Source of the DNA: Diploscapter coronatus
Taxonomy: Eukaryota; Nematoda; Chromadorea; Rhabditida; Rhabditidae
NCBI GenBank assembly: GCA_964036155.1
Contig: OZ038422.1
Coordinates: forward strand, 63,759,201-63,823,200
Length of the DNA stretch: 64,000 bases
Direction: 5' to 3'
Shown here: positions 49,848-63,000 of the stretch, piece by piece
How the letters are laid out: every line of letters begins with the position of its first letter
Numbering within the stretch: position 1 is the first letter of the stretch
Notes under the pieces: model-generated
Database searches by the model: none
What the model saw: only the letters and a program-made list of their open reading frames with translations
What the model was told of the DNA's origin: nothing
Position numbers and translations under genes: made by a program

Positions 49848-50049
49848 AATAAATCAGTTTATTCAAATTTCCCAACAATTGAAGAAATAGTCGCTTCCTA
49901 TCGTATTTTCAAACTTCTTTCCTACGCGACTGACCCTTTTAGTGCGGTTTAAACGCAGTGCATTTCATTCGTCCATAAATTTGGAATTGCTTATTTTCGT
50001 TGTTTTTTGTTGAATTTTCAATTTTTTGAAATTCATTTTTGAGCTTCAG
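49848..50049 (+). promoter_or_regulatory. gpx poly(A) signal and acceptor at the ACP start codon
   Basis: AATAAA (49848-49853) ends the gpx unit; 195 bp on, TTGAGCTTCAG lies directly against the ATG at 50050. With no upstream ATG this is a likely trans-splice acceptor. Confidence 0.5.
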
Positions 50050-51192
50050 ATGCTCCGTTCTCTCACCAGTCGAGCGGTGACGGTCACCTTCAGGGCGGCG
50101 GCGGTTAGAAATGTGAACTTTTCAAATTATTATTTTTTAAATGTATTTCCTTTTATCTTATTATTTTAAAGGTTCGCTTAAACTTCTTATTTTTGCCCAT
50201 ATTCAATATCTCAAGGATATTCTTTTAGAATTAAGTTAGGTTTACAGTGAGCTTTGTTTTAAAATGCTATTTCTTTTTAAATTATTTACTTATATTTTTT
50301 TCAAATTTTATTTTTTTTTTAGATTTCCCACCTCCGACCGTGTGTGCTCGCCTCTACGAGCTTGGCTCCGGTTCCAAATCCGTCAGCCAGCCACCAAATC
50401 AGGCATTATTCGGCTAAGGTTTGGCAATTTTCAAAAATTTAACATTTTTCTCAACATTTCCAATAATTTATAAAGCTTATAAAGTAAAATAATTTTTAAA
50501 GTTTAAGAAATAAAATTAAAGGGTAGAATTTTAAATATTCTGAAATTTTCTAATTTCCAGCCCCCTCTGACGTTCCGCACGGTGGAAGACCGGATCATGC
50601 TCGTGTTGGGCTGCTATGACAAAGTCGATCGCGCCAAGCTGAACATGGACGCCGATTTCGTCAAGGTTATTATTATTATTTATTTATTTTAATTTTTGGA
50701 CCATTGTAGCTTACAATTTTTCTAAAAATTTCATAAAGAAGAAACTTGATAGCACTGCAAAAATAGTAAGAATAAGTGTAGCATGAAAAGTACAAGGAAC
50801 CTTTAGTTTTTATTTCGCTTTATGGCTTTCTAGAAAGTTCAGTTTTGAAAAGGAAAAATGATGTTGATGAAGAAGAATTCTCTGAACTTTCTAAATAATA
50901 ATTCTTAAATTTTTTTATCTCAGGACCTCGGTTTGGATTCGCTGGATCACGTCGAGTTGATTATGGCCATGGAGGATGAGTTTGGGTGAAAATTTCTATT
51001 TTACTTTTAATCTTGCTTTTATCTCTTCAGAAAAATAATTATGAACTTTTCAAAAATGTATTCTTCAATAAAGTTAATTTTTAAAATTTGTATTTTTTCA
51101 GTTTCGAAATCCCCGACGGTGACGCGGACGAAATGAAAACGCCCCGCCACATCTTCAAATATGTGTGCGACCGGGAGGATGTTTTTGCGTAA
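50050..51192 (+). CDS. Mitochondrial acyl carrier protein (NDUFAB1-like)
   Basis: Carries acyl chains on phosphopantetheine for mitochondrial fatty-acid and lipoate synthesis, and is a subunit of respiratory complex I; 135 residues. Exons: 50050-50103, 50323-50418, 50561-50665, 50924-50985, 51102-51192. Residues 1-48 are basic and Ser/Ala-rich (MLRSLTSRAV, HQIRHYSAK), a mitochondrial targeting sequence. The ACP core runs TFRTVEDRIMLVLGCYDKVD to the DSL motif with attachment Ser91 (GLDSLDHVELIMAMEDEF) and ends in FEIPDGDADEMKTPRH. Exon 2 is read in the HYSAK frame, not the overlapping alternative frame, because only that one keeps phase with exon 3. Confidence 0.93.
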
Positions 51193-51438
51193 AATCTCAA
51201 AATCTTGAAAATCGGGATTTTTGAAGTTTTCAATTTTTAGAAAATTAAAAACTTCAACATTTTTCCGGTTTTTGCCATGTATTTCTAGCGTTTCATGCAA
51301 ATGTTCCCTTATCTCTTTAGAAAATTGACAAAAGTAGAATATTTCATTTTTTAATTCAGAGTTTTAAGACTCGTTTTTAAAGGAAGATTTAATTGTTAAA
51401 TGTCGATTTTTTGTTTGATTTATTTGTAATTTTAGAGG

Positions 51439-51544
51439 AATAAATTCTAGGCGGCGAAACTTATCTTTTTCTGGGAAAACGTTAAATTCGTTTTGATTTC
51501 TGTGAAACATGTTAGCAATTTAAAATTTTATCAGTGATTCTCAG
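51439..51544 (+). promoter_or_regulatory. ACP poly(A) signal and acceptor before tsen2
   Basis: AATAAA at 51439-51444, then GTGATTCTCAG ending at 51544, 100 bp later and 11 bases before the tsen2 ATG. This is the classic spacing of a C. elegans-type operon junction. Confidence 0.55.
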
Positions 51545-51555
51545 GTAATTCAAAA

Positions 51556-53730
51556 ATGGACATGCTAAATTTCGACAAGAAGCGATACTTCTGCTCGAAC
51601 GAGTGGCGGGAGGCGAGCAAAGCTGAAACGAACCGGATTGTCGCTGTCAGGTACCAATTTAGAAATATTTATTTTTTGTTACGAAAGAAGTGATTTATAC
51701 TTTTGACATATGCTGACGTTCGACGATATCACGTGTAAATATTCTGGCATGTGTGGCATGCATTTAAAAATTTTATACACAAGCTGCTTAGAATGAATTA
51801 AATGTCAGTAATTTGAACCGACCATAGAAAAGCTTTTTTCTTCAGAAAAGCCGGAACTTTCATCGTTGAAGACAAAACCGCCAGGCAGATGCTTCACTAT
51901 GTGGTAGATGCATTAAAATTACTATCTTTAAAAAATTTCAATTTTTTCAAAGCGTCAACACAGTGCTTTGCTCTCTTTGCCCTTCCCGACAAATCCCTCT
52001 TAAAGTTAACTCGAAAATCGATTTTCTAGCTTTACATTAAATTTGTGTGTAAATTTTGTTTATATTGCGAAGGGTATCTTTAAAATTAAATATGTTAAAA
52101 ATAATGCATAGGTTGAAAGTTATAACCATTTTATGAACAAATGACGCCGAACAGCTCAAAGCCGCTGATCAATAAAGATTTTTTTTTACTTTAGGGTTTC
52201 GGTCATCAATTCGGTGATCGCCAAGACAACATCAACATCGAGATTTTCCGCAATCGCGATATTCCTATGCCTGAAGAGGGAATGCCCTATTCTATCATGG
52301 ACTACGTTACTGATGAGGGACGGAGGTGGAAGGGTGAGTTTTAGCTTTTTTGTAACCAAAAACTTCTATACCTTTTACTGACCAAAATTTGTTCAATGTG
52401 TAGCCCTTATTTTTCTTTGCAAGATGATAGAAGTTTGAAAATTTTGACGAGCAAAATGAGAGTTTTGATGAGCAAAACCAAGCGTATTGTTCAAAATTTA
52501 TCTTTTGAAATAATTTTTTCAGTGATGCGTCCCCAGATCGCACAAATGTTCCTGAGCCCTGAAGAAGTCGCCTATCTGCACTACGACATCGGACTCGTGT
52601 ACATCGAGGAGAATGGCAATATTTTGGATAGAGGTATACTTTTTTAATTTATAAAAATCAAACTCGTTTTATTTTTGCTTAGTAAAACTTAGCGCAGTGC
52701 ATCAGAAAATCTAAGGGTTTAGATAATTTTGCTCATCCAAATCTATCAAAAGCGATATCAAATTGCTTATTATAAAAATATTATAGAGAAATTAAAAGAT
52801 AAAGGCTTAAAAATAAAATTCAATTTAGATCTTTGGTATATTAGAGAAAAAAACCCCTATCAAAAGCCATGTCATATTTCTTATCAAAAATTGAATGAAA
52901 CTTTAAAAAATTTCCAGACGCACTCTGGTCGTGCCTCCAGTCAACTTCCGCGCATTTCATCGACAAGTACGCCGTGTATCGAAAACTGCGAGACGCCGGC
53001 TGGGTGGCAAGGAGCGGATTGCCGTACGGGTGCGATTTTTGTGAGTTTTTTTTTTTTATTTTTATTTTTCTATTTTTTTGACATTTTTTCTTGACAAATA
53101 TATTCTTTCAACGAAAAGTGCAGTTTATTTATTTCTTCTTAGAGGAATTTCAAAACTATCCTTCCTTGTTTATTTTCCAAAGAATTTTTTTAAACGTTCA
53201 TTTTTTGTAGAAAATTTAGAAAGAATAGTTTTTATAAAAATAAAAGTGTTCCAGTGATCTACCATCAAGGCCCTCAGTACTACCATGCGACGGCTGCGTT
53301 GTCGATTTTGTCGAATGGCAAAATCGAAGGCCCCAGGATGCTGGCCTTCAACCGAGAGCTCTTCACGCAGAGAAAGGTTGAAAAAGCGCTACGAAAGGCG
53401 TTATTAAGAAAATAAAGAACTCTATAAGAAAAAAATAGGATATTACAAATAAAAAATGGCGTCACTAAAGGGCATATTAAAATGTTTTGAGGATGTCATT
53501 TTCAGTCCTTCCTCACCGCCCTGGTCCAGAAGCCCGAAGATAAGCCCGTCGAAAAATACGAGGACATCGAGAAAATTCGGATTAAGGTGGGATTAAACAA
53601 TTGTAATTTCTCGATTTTTAAACATTTTCAGCTCATCATTTCCAAATCCTGGTTAATCGATCGAAAGATGAAGTCGACGCTGGATGACTTGATCGCGAAG
53701 GTCCTTGGACCACCCACTGGAACGCCATAA
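51556..53730 (+). CDS. tsen2: tRNA-splicing endonuclease catalytic subunit SEN2
   Basis: Cuts the 5' splice site of intron-containing pre-tRNAs in the nucleus as part of the SEN complex; 275 residues. Exons: 51556-51650, 51846-51903, 52195-52333, 52523-52633, 52918-53040, 53255-53376, 53506-53586, 53632-53730. The C-terminal nuclease fold is clear: YRKLRDAGWVARSGLPYGCD then IYHQGPQYYHA. The catalytic triad is Y178, H186 and K225; the spacings 8 and 39 equal those of human TSEN2 (Y369, H377, K416). The N-terminal half (VMRPQIAQMFLSPEEVAYLH) matches the SEN2 domain before the nuclease. It is shorter than the human protein, mainly in the N-terminus. The exon 2 end is uncertain by three bases (GTGGTA or GTAGAT donor). 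Confidence 0.9.
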
Positions 53731-53889
53731 GGGCGTCATAAAATAAAAAATAATGTTATACCGTTAAAATGGCGCCATAAAAAGCATTGTAAAATGAATG
53801 ATAACGTCATGGCGTTTAAAGGCGTTTTTGTTGAATTTAAAAATTATTTATTGTTTTGTTGTTGTTGAAATTTGAAATGTCCTCTTGAG

Positions 53890-54032
53890 AATAAATCAAA
53901 TTCTAAATTTCCTTTTCTGTAATCTCAAAATTTCGCGTTACCTAGATGCGCAGAACCTATTAGGTCAGTAACTTGGATACGGGATTTATGGAACTCTGAA
54001 AATCGGGAAAATTTTCAATCTCAAAAATTCAG
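53890..54032 (+). promoter_or_regulatory. tsen2 poly(A) signal and acceptor before lov-1
   Basis: AATAAA (53890-53895) is followed 136 bp later by TCAAAAATTCAG (ends 54032), 11 bases before the lov-1 ATG. Fits either a trans-spliced start or a 5' UTR intron. Confidence 0.45.
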
Positions 54033-54043
54033 ATTCACGAGAC

Positions 54044-57000
54044 ATGCGGTTTCTGCCGTTTCTGGTAAATTTCGAATTTTTGGATTACAGTATTTTCAGA
54101 ATTTTAGATACTTATTTTTGCTATATCTGAGGGAAAATGTGAAAAAAGTGAAAATACCAACCCATTTTATGAAGATCAACATCATGTCGTGAAAAGGCAG
54201 AGCATTGATACGGTAAGTTTTGAAAATCAAAGATTTATCGATTTTTTCAGTTATTGATTTTCAGGCAACCCTGTGCAATTTCGTAACGATCACCACTAAG
54301 CAAGCAGTAAAGGTTATAAGTTAGTTTATCTTTTAGCTTAATCCAAATTTCATGATTAAAGGGTATATTTCAGAAAAAAATATTTTTAGCTCAGAAATGA
54401 ATTTAGTTCAAGCTTAAAATATGTTAACAAAAGTGACGAAGATCAGCTTTTTCTTTAAGCTTTAAAATATATTTCAAATAAAGACTATGAATATCAACTT
54501 TATTTCAGTTTAAATTATGTAAACATTAAAGATTTTCTCAATTTAAAATATTAAAGTGCATGATTTTGGCAAACACCCTCCCCTGTCAAAGTTCAAACTT
54601 TAGTCCCACCCTGCTCGACGTGTCAGTCGGCCACCACCACTGCCATTGCGCCATCGAGCACGACGGCGATGACGAGTATATCTGAATCGACGTCAGCTTC
54701 GACTTCGGAATCGACGACGAAGTTAACGACTTCTGAGTCTTCCACAACAATATCTACGACATTAAAACCCAGCACTTCAACTGAAAAGAAAAGTTCTACC
54801 GTATCTTCAACGGAAGTCCCGAGTTCATCAACAAGACCTTCAACTTCTAGTTCCACTGAGAAAATATCAAGTCTGAGCAGGTATATTTAAAATTAATAAT
54901 TAACGAAACAGGATACAAAATTAGGAGAGGCTAAAGCAACGTTTCTTCTTACTCTTGATTTGCATAATTTTTTTAAATTCTGAGATAGTAAAATTTTAAC
55001 AATTAGAATTAAAATTTTAGCAGTACCCCTAGCACGTCGAAAATTTCTGCTGAAGAAACTTCTACTCCTATTTCTAGTTCAAAACCAATTTCAACCTCGG
55101 AATTAAGCTCGACTTTAATTTCAACCAGCTCTGAATCTCTAGCAACCTCAAGCATTTCAAGTTTGTTGCCTACAACCGAAAGGTAAAGTTCTATACTTTA
55201 AAAAGAATTAATTTGTTTGCAGTACGCTAGATTCAAGTTCATTTACTTCTGAAGTTTCGACGTCATCGGAAAAATCGACGCTGGAGACTTCAGAAGGCTC
55301 GGCCTCAATTTCAACATCCGAAATTTCGAACTCTGAAACAACGACGAATAATCTGAATGATCGATCATCAACAGCAGTTTCGAGTAGTGAGGTAAATTTT
55401 ATAAAGATCAGCTTTTCATTGATTTAAAAACTGATGATTCAGATATCATCTGCAATTAGCTTAATCTCTAGCTCACCTGAAGTTCCGACGTCGACTCAGC
55501 TGGGTTCTGAGTCCTCATTTGAAACGACGTCAGAATTAAGTAATTCTGGCTACATCTCTAATGAGCTTACCACTTCAAACCTTGAATTTTCAACTTCTAC
55601 AGTACCCCAAACTAGTTCAAGCTCTGATCTCCAAGGAACGTCGTCTATTTCGACGTCACTACATTCGGAATCCTTCGCGACAACTTCGAATTACGCTAAC
55701 TCTGGAGATCTAACGCCATCAGATCTTAATGATCAAATGAGCACTGAGGTATCTTCGAGTGGGGATAACTCAAATCTTGGATCGACAACGATGAACCCTG
55801 ACGAAGCCACAATATCAGATTTGAATTCTGGAGATCTAACGTCGACTTTGGATCCGAGTAAATTAACATCGTATCAGTTTACGTCATCTGTTGATCAAGA
55901 TGAGCTAACTTCGACAGTAAACCCTAATATCAACTTTTATGGAAACCATACGTCCACATTAATTATATTCACTTCAATGACCGACGATTTGATTCAACCT
56001 GGTAGTGATTCAACCTCAGAGCTTAAAAATGAAGTTTCATCAACTTCAAATTCGAATTTAAACTTGGAAGGTCAAAATTTAACGTTAGATTTCGAACCTG
56101 GAAATTCTACTCTGGACGGACTAAATTCTGGGCTTTCTACGATGTTATCTGATAGAAATAGTTTCTATGGTTCTACTCGAAATGGAGAATTGGGATTTGA
56201 AGGATTCGAAAATCTATCTACAAGTCCAACTTTAAAATCGACTTCAAAATCAGCTTCTAGTCAAGGCCCAAATTTTGAAGGTGGAAACTTCACGATTTCC
56301 GACCAATATGGAATCGGTCAGGGGAAATCCTCAACTCCGGAAACCTCGACAACGAAAAAATCAACGCTACGAAGTTCAACATCGAAAAAAGTGACGTCGA
56401 CAACGATGAGCTCCAAAAGATCTTCATTGTCGTCGTCACGAAGCTCCAGAAGGACGACAGCGTCAAGATCAAGTTCTTCTGTCAAGGGATTCACGACAAG
56501 TCGACCATCAACTAAGACAACAAAGATTCCGACATCTTCAAAAATGACGACGAAAATTCCATCTTCTTCTTTTTCGAAAATAACGGACAAATTTGGCGAT
56601 AGAAATTCTTTATCATCGACGACAACCCGGCCTTTGATGTCGACAACAAAGGGGTTTTTGCAAATCAAAGTCGACCAATTGTTGAGTTCCATTGTGGGAG
56701 TGGCGAAAAATTTAACGGATAATATAATTTGCAAAGCGATAAGTTGTGGTGATGCCTTGGCGAAGGAACCATTGACGGTACGGCATTTTAATTTAACGCT
56801 AGTGACATCATCTCAAAATAACGCTAAATGACCTCATCTTCTTTTTTTTTTTTATAAAATTACGCTCTCAAATTTAGACCGGCGAAATCCGAGAAATCAT
56901 GGATCAAATAATCAAAACTAGCGTAGGCATTTTCAATTCTATGTTAAAGCGTAGGCTCACAGAATAACTTATATTTCATTGAAAATTTTGAATTTTTTAG

Positions 57001-60000
57001 GAAAGTGGTACAGCGAATCAGAAGATTTCATCGATAAATGACGCACTGAAACAGGCTAATTCGGAAATGGCTAAGGTATGAAGAATAATCTTTGAATTAA
57101 TTTTTTTCTTCAGCAATTCGAAAATATCGTCTCGGAAATTTCGAATTCAGCAATTAGCGACTATAATACGTTCCAGGGCGTCCTTGGATCATTAAATGAC
57201 GTCCTAGACGCCGCTTCATCGTTTACTATCGGAACGTCAGCTCAGGTATACTTTAAAAATACCCACATTTTATGAAAATCAACTTTTTCCCATACTATGA
57301 AAGCTGATTCTCATCATAGAACTTCGAAAAGTTTAGAGCGGTATTGACGGTTCATACGCTGTCGTTTACGGTACGACTCAAGCTAATGGTTGGCAGGCTA
57401 CCGTGGTTCGAAGTATGCTGACCATCAGCCAGGGAACTGCCTATATTAATGGGGACATTCGACCCGCTCTATTACAGGGGTCTGGTAATGTAGTAGTGGT
57501 AAGATTGACGATTTACTTTTGGAAAATTATAACTCTAGTCCTGTTTTTTTTCGAGATTTTTATCGAAAAAAAACTAATTTTATTATCTTTATCAAAATCT
57601 GCTATAGTAAGGCATATTTTGTAGGAAAGATAATTGAAAACATTAAATTTTTGAACAGTAAAATAAAATAAAAAATAATCTTAGGCCCAAGTTGATGGTG
57701 GGAAGCTCGGTATTCACGGTGGTTTTAACGGTTCTACAATTGACGTCCCGAAAGGCGTCATGGAGCTGATTGAGCTGACTTCACCGAGATTCACTGCAAG
57801 AATGATGCCCGAAGCCAGCGTAAGTGAAATTAAAAGACGTTATGACGCTTTTTTATTTCTATGATAACGCCCTTTATTAAATTTATGACGCCATTCCAGG
57901 TCTTCGGGGACAACATTTATAATGTCTACGTCACTTCTTGGAACATCACTTATGACAAGTTTGGACTCGTGAAGCAGCCTCAGATACAAGCCGCAGTGAC
58001 TCCTTGGTTGCCGATCGATCAAATTTCGGTGGATCTGTCGGTAATTTTTGGATCACTGTAATAAATACGGTTACTGTATTTTTTTAGAGAAAAATTGGAT
58101 TGCTGTAACTTGTGAAAAATATGAAATGAATAGTTTTTGAAGTAAAAAATTAAAATTAATTCAGCTTCTATAAAATCGCTTTTTTTTAGATTTCTGCCAC
58201 AACGATCGATAGACTACAAGTACATCTTGGTGCACCGATCACCCGCGCCACGATTTCGTTGACCATGGATTCAAGCAGTTACACGATCATTGTTAATGGC
58301 GGGACGTTACGCGTAGTCCAAATTGTCAATTCCACCTGCTTATTGATGCTTCTGGATGGTACTTATGAGGTCCAGGGAGAAAGTTTCGGGGAACTATCGT
58401 CACTGCTATTTTCTCCTATGGTCGTCGAAAACGTATCACCGTCTTATCGGGATAACATTCAAACCGGGATCGGTACGATAAAATTCAACACGGCTAATTC
58501 GAACCCGATGGGAATTGCCGTGAATTTTCAAGGTTGCTAACTTTCTTCTTTTATTTTTTAAACCTTACTCACTTTGAGTAATTTTTTAAATATTAAGTGA
58601 AGTTTTTAATGATATAAAAATTCTCGCCTATTTTTGAAAATTTGAAATCCAGAAGCGAAACTACCCAGTGTTTCGTCGCCCGTCACGGGTTTGTCAACAT
58701 CGTTAATTTCTGTCAGAGGGACCTACAATTCTGAAAATCTGCTGAATAACGAATTCGCCAACGGAATAATTCTGACTGTAGATGGGAATGTATAATATTA
58801 TAAATTAGCATAATTTAAAAATTTTTATTTTAGCTCGTTCTATCGAATGGCACCAATTTGAATATCGCCGGGTGCACCATGCAACTTATCGGGAACAATA
58901 TTCTGGTCAAATTAATTTCAGGATCCTATTACAACATTCTAAATACAGTTTGGAAGGTGGACTTCATTATAATTATTTTAAAGATTTAGATTCACCTAAA
59001 ACTACTTGCCTAAAAATTATTTTTTCCTAAGAACTAGAAATTTAGATTCAAAAAATTCTTTCCGGTGGATACGGTATTCAAATTTCTGGTGGTCAGCTTT
59101 TTACGGAAGGACTGGATCATTACCAAACCCAACTAGAGTTCGCTGCAGATCAAAATGTCACCTTATTGGGTGGTTTAGTGATAAGGAACCAATCTGATGG
59201 CTATTTAATTCTGAACGCAAAAACTATTACCAGCGGAAATTTGCAATCCCAGACAGTAGGTGAGTATCTAAAAAAAAATTTTCGAAACTGACCCAATTTT
59301 GTTTCAAATACAAAACTCAGATCTCATCCCCCAAAGTCTATTGAATCAAGAAACTCAGAAGGAAGTTGTTAATATTCTTGGCAACGCTCAAAACTTTTTG
59401 GACGAGCAAGGGAGTAGCTTAACTCAGGATGAGTTAGATTATGTAAGAGCTAAATAATTTTAAAATATATAACATATTTCTTTCTCAATGGTTTACACAT
59501 TTACTCAAGTAACATATTTCATAGAAAATTCTTAGTTTTTCTAACATTTCGTATTTTTAAAAATTTAGGCCGCCATTCAAATTTTGAATATCATCAACTC
59601 CGCAACTCGATCTGTTTTGGCCACTTTGAATAATCCTTTATCTAGTGATCTTGAAGCCAATTTGGATTACGAAATCGAAAATTACAACGATATTTTCAAC
59701 GTGCTGCCTGAGGATGCAAGTATGAATAATTTATTAATTTTTTTTGCAAAAATCCTACCTCAGACAAGATCCGATACATCGAGGAATATACGAAGGAGGA
59801 GTGGGCTGCCGAAGCCACTCGGCTGATCCAACAGTCCATTGTGAGTATCTTTCCATATGGTGAAGTCTAGAAGATTTTACCCAATTTATATACGCCACTG
59901 AATATTTGATTCCAGGCTCGAAGTATGGCAAAACAAGTCATGGCGACGATTGGTTCTTTGGAAGATGCAGTAGCTAAAAAGGCTATTGAAAGTGGCAATC

Positions 60001-63000
60001 TACCGTATTATTGGTCGGTAAGCTAAAGATCTTCTCGAGCATTTTCCAAGATTGTCATGGAATAAACATTCATATTCTAGAAAGGTTCCTCTAGAAATGG
60101 CATGGTTATGATGATCGGGAATGGCTCAGTGGTTCTGAACGACGATTATTCGTGTAATAATTGGACTGTAAGTATCTTCACTCAAAAGTTCAACTCCTTT
60201 CAATGCTAAGATTTCTACCAAAATGCGAAATATCTGAATAAAGATCAGCAACTTTCTTCATTGAAATTTATATTTAAAAAAGTAACGTTAGAAAATGATA
60301 AATATCAGCTTTATTTTGTTGAAATTTCTAGAAGAAATTTATAAAACGATGGAGATCGGCTTTTCTCAGAGATTAAGCTTTCAAAAATTAAAAACTCAGA
60401 TCAAATTCCCGAAAAACGTGTCTGATTTGAATGTGGGTTTGACTGAGAGGGACAATTTCCAAGTGGGGATATGGTGTTTCAATCCGAATCCCTACGCCTA
60501 CGTCGACAATTTCGATTTACTCATTACTTCCGATGCAATGGAGGCCCATTTGAAGGATCTAAATCAGCAGGAAATACCGTAATCCTTAAAATTTAGAAAA
60601 AAAAATCTTTTAAAGAAAGCCATAATTGTTCAAAATTATTAATGTTAAAAACAATCACTTAAAAATGGTAATTTAGTGTTCACAACACTCTGAAACCTAT
60701 ATTGATGAACGCCCTAGGATCGGGTAAGTTTCAAAAAAATCTAAAAATGATTTTTTGCCAAAATTCCTTGAAAAATGCAATCTTTAGACCGCGAGCCCCC
60801 AGCCGGTTTAGTGCTAGTTAGTCCCTATCAGAAATACCAAGTTCTGGATATTCATACATTTAAAACGACGCAATGGAATTCGTCTATTTTGATTGAGGTA
60901 ACATTTAAATTATAAATAAAAACCCATATTTTAATTCGAATTTAATTTTATTTAGTTTACAAGAATCAACATGCCCTTATTAAATTATTCTGACGATGTA
61001 TATTTATTCGTGGCGTACCAGCGTTTACCCGGTCCTTTAGAGGGAGACCACGACTTCATGTTCAGCTTGAATGTTACTAGAGGTGAGAATTAGTTTACCT
61101 AACAAGATAATGAGTTCGTACCTATATTTTTAAAAGTGATATTCACCTATAACGTGATTTAAAATTTTTTACTTAAATTGAAAAATCGACATAATATCAA
61201 TAGATAAAAACTGATTTTCATCAATAACTCCTTTTAAATTTTTAATTTATTTAATTAAAATGGAATAAAAATGCCGTTATAAACATACGATAAAATGTAT
61301 CGCTATTATGACGTAGTTTAAAATTTCAAAAATGATATCATTTTTGAAATAACAAATTTCAGAGCTCCAGTCTTTCTACATCGCTTCGAAAGATCTGACG
61401 AACAAAACCGGACTTTACTATATCGGTGTTGGAATTAGACTTGACGATATGAGCAACCGAACGGTGGACTATAGCTCAATTAGCGACATGAAAAAGCCCT
61501 GGAATTTCGTGAGATGTAATTTTTTCAATTTTGATATTTCAAATTTGTCCTAATTTTGTTCTTTAAATTTTTGCTAGATTTTGTATTATTCTCGTTATTT
61601 CATTTAAAAAATTTTTTAATCTAGGGCTAGATTTCGACTATGAGCCGCGAATTTTAACCAAAGGATGCTATTACTTCGACGTTGAGGCAGATAGTTTTAA
61701 CGCAAATGGGACTTCGGTAATTTTAAATTATAATATTTTTGTATCGTTGATTGGAGAGGAAATCGATATTCGTGCAGCAATTATAAATTGACTTTGAAGC
61801 GAAATAGCGAGTCGCGTAGAAGAGAAACGCGATAAGTAAGCGTCATTTTCGGATATCGACGTTCTCTCCAATCAATAATAGAGCGAGTTAAGAAGAAGCT
61901 ATTTGAGCAGTTTTAGATTTGGTATAGGGAACAATTGATCGCACTAAAATCGGCCTATTTCATAAGGGGATACCCTTATATGAAAATTGAGATCTAGAAA
62001 AAGCTGAACATCTCGAAAATTCGTCGCTCAAGTTCCGGTTTTTAGCGTAGTACCTGCATGTTAATTTTCAAAAGATGTGAACGACGGATTTTTCGAAAAG
62101 CAAAATTAGAATAAACATCATGTGTTCAATGAATATCGCTATCATTTCGCGCTGTTTAGAAAAGGACGTGGTCGTCACTTTACAGCTCTGATTCTAGAAG
62201 CCGGCAATTGATATTTTTGAAACGAATTTATTTCGATAATTGACTGATTTTTATGCTAATTTTACAATTTACTAATTCAATTTTTAAAAGATTCTATAGA
62301 GGGTTTGAAATTAAATTTTTCAGTCCGTATTTTCTCCTGGGGACCAGCATGTGCAGTGCGAATCTTACCACCTAACTACTTTTTCGGTTGGTCTATTTTC
62401 GCCCGAAATTCCGAGCGATTTTGACTACAACTACGTGCAGGATATGCTTCCAGTAAGTTCAAATTTCTTGTGCTAAATCCCGGACGGGGTTGCAAGGGGT
62501 ACAAATTCCAGAAGAATATCCTAGTGATTCTAACTTTTCTGGCTATTTCTGTACATCAATTATCCGTCTTACTGTTTAACAGATATAACGATCATGCGAA
62601 CAAGGATAGATGTGAGATAAGGATCCTGAAAGATAATCATCCTCAGGTAAGTTGTAATGATGAAAAGTAGGGATATAACATTTTTAGGACGAATATATGT
62701 ACATGCTTGTGGTTGAAACTGGGTATCGAATGTTCGCTACAAGCAATTCTAAGGTTAATTCAATCTAAAATTGAGATTTTGACGTAGATCAGCTTTAATT
62801 TAATTTTAAAAAATCGATAAAACTGTATTAGTTCATCGCTTTTTCAGATTTTATTCAATCTAACCGGTACCTCTGCTGAGGAAGTGGCTCGATGTTTCGA
62901 CAATGATTTGGATGAATCTAACGGTCTGCCTTTCACTTGGGGGAAAACTACGCGATTTCTCATGACTACGCCTTGGTAAATATCTAGCAAATAATCACTG

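Noticed and set aside
56318..56734. 138-codon minus-strand frame in lov-1
   Set aside because: Antisense shadow of the low-complexity Ser/Thr codons; Val/Asp-rich and without splice or domain support.
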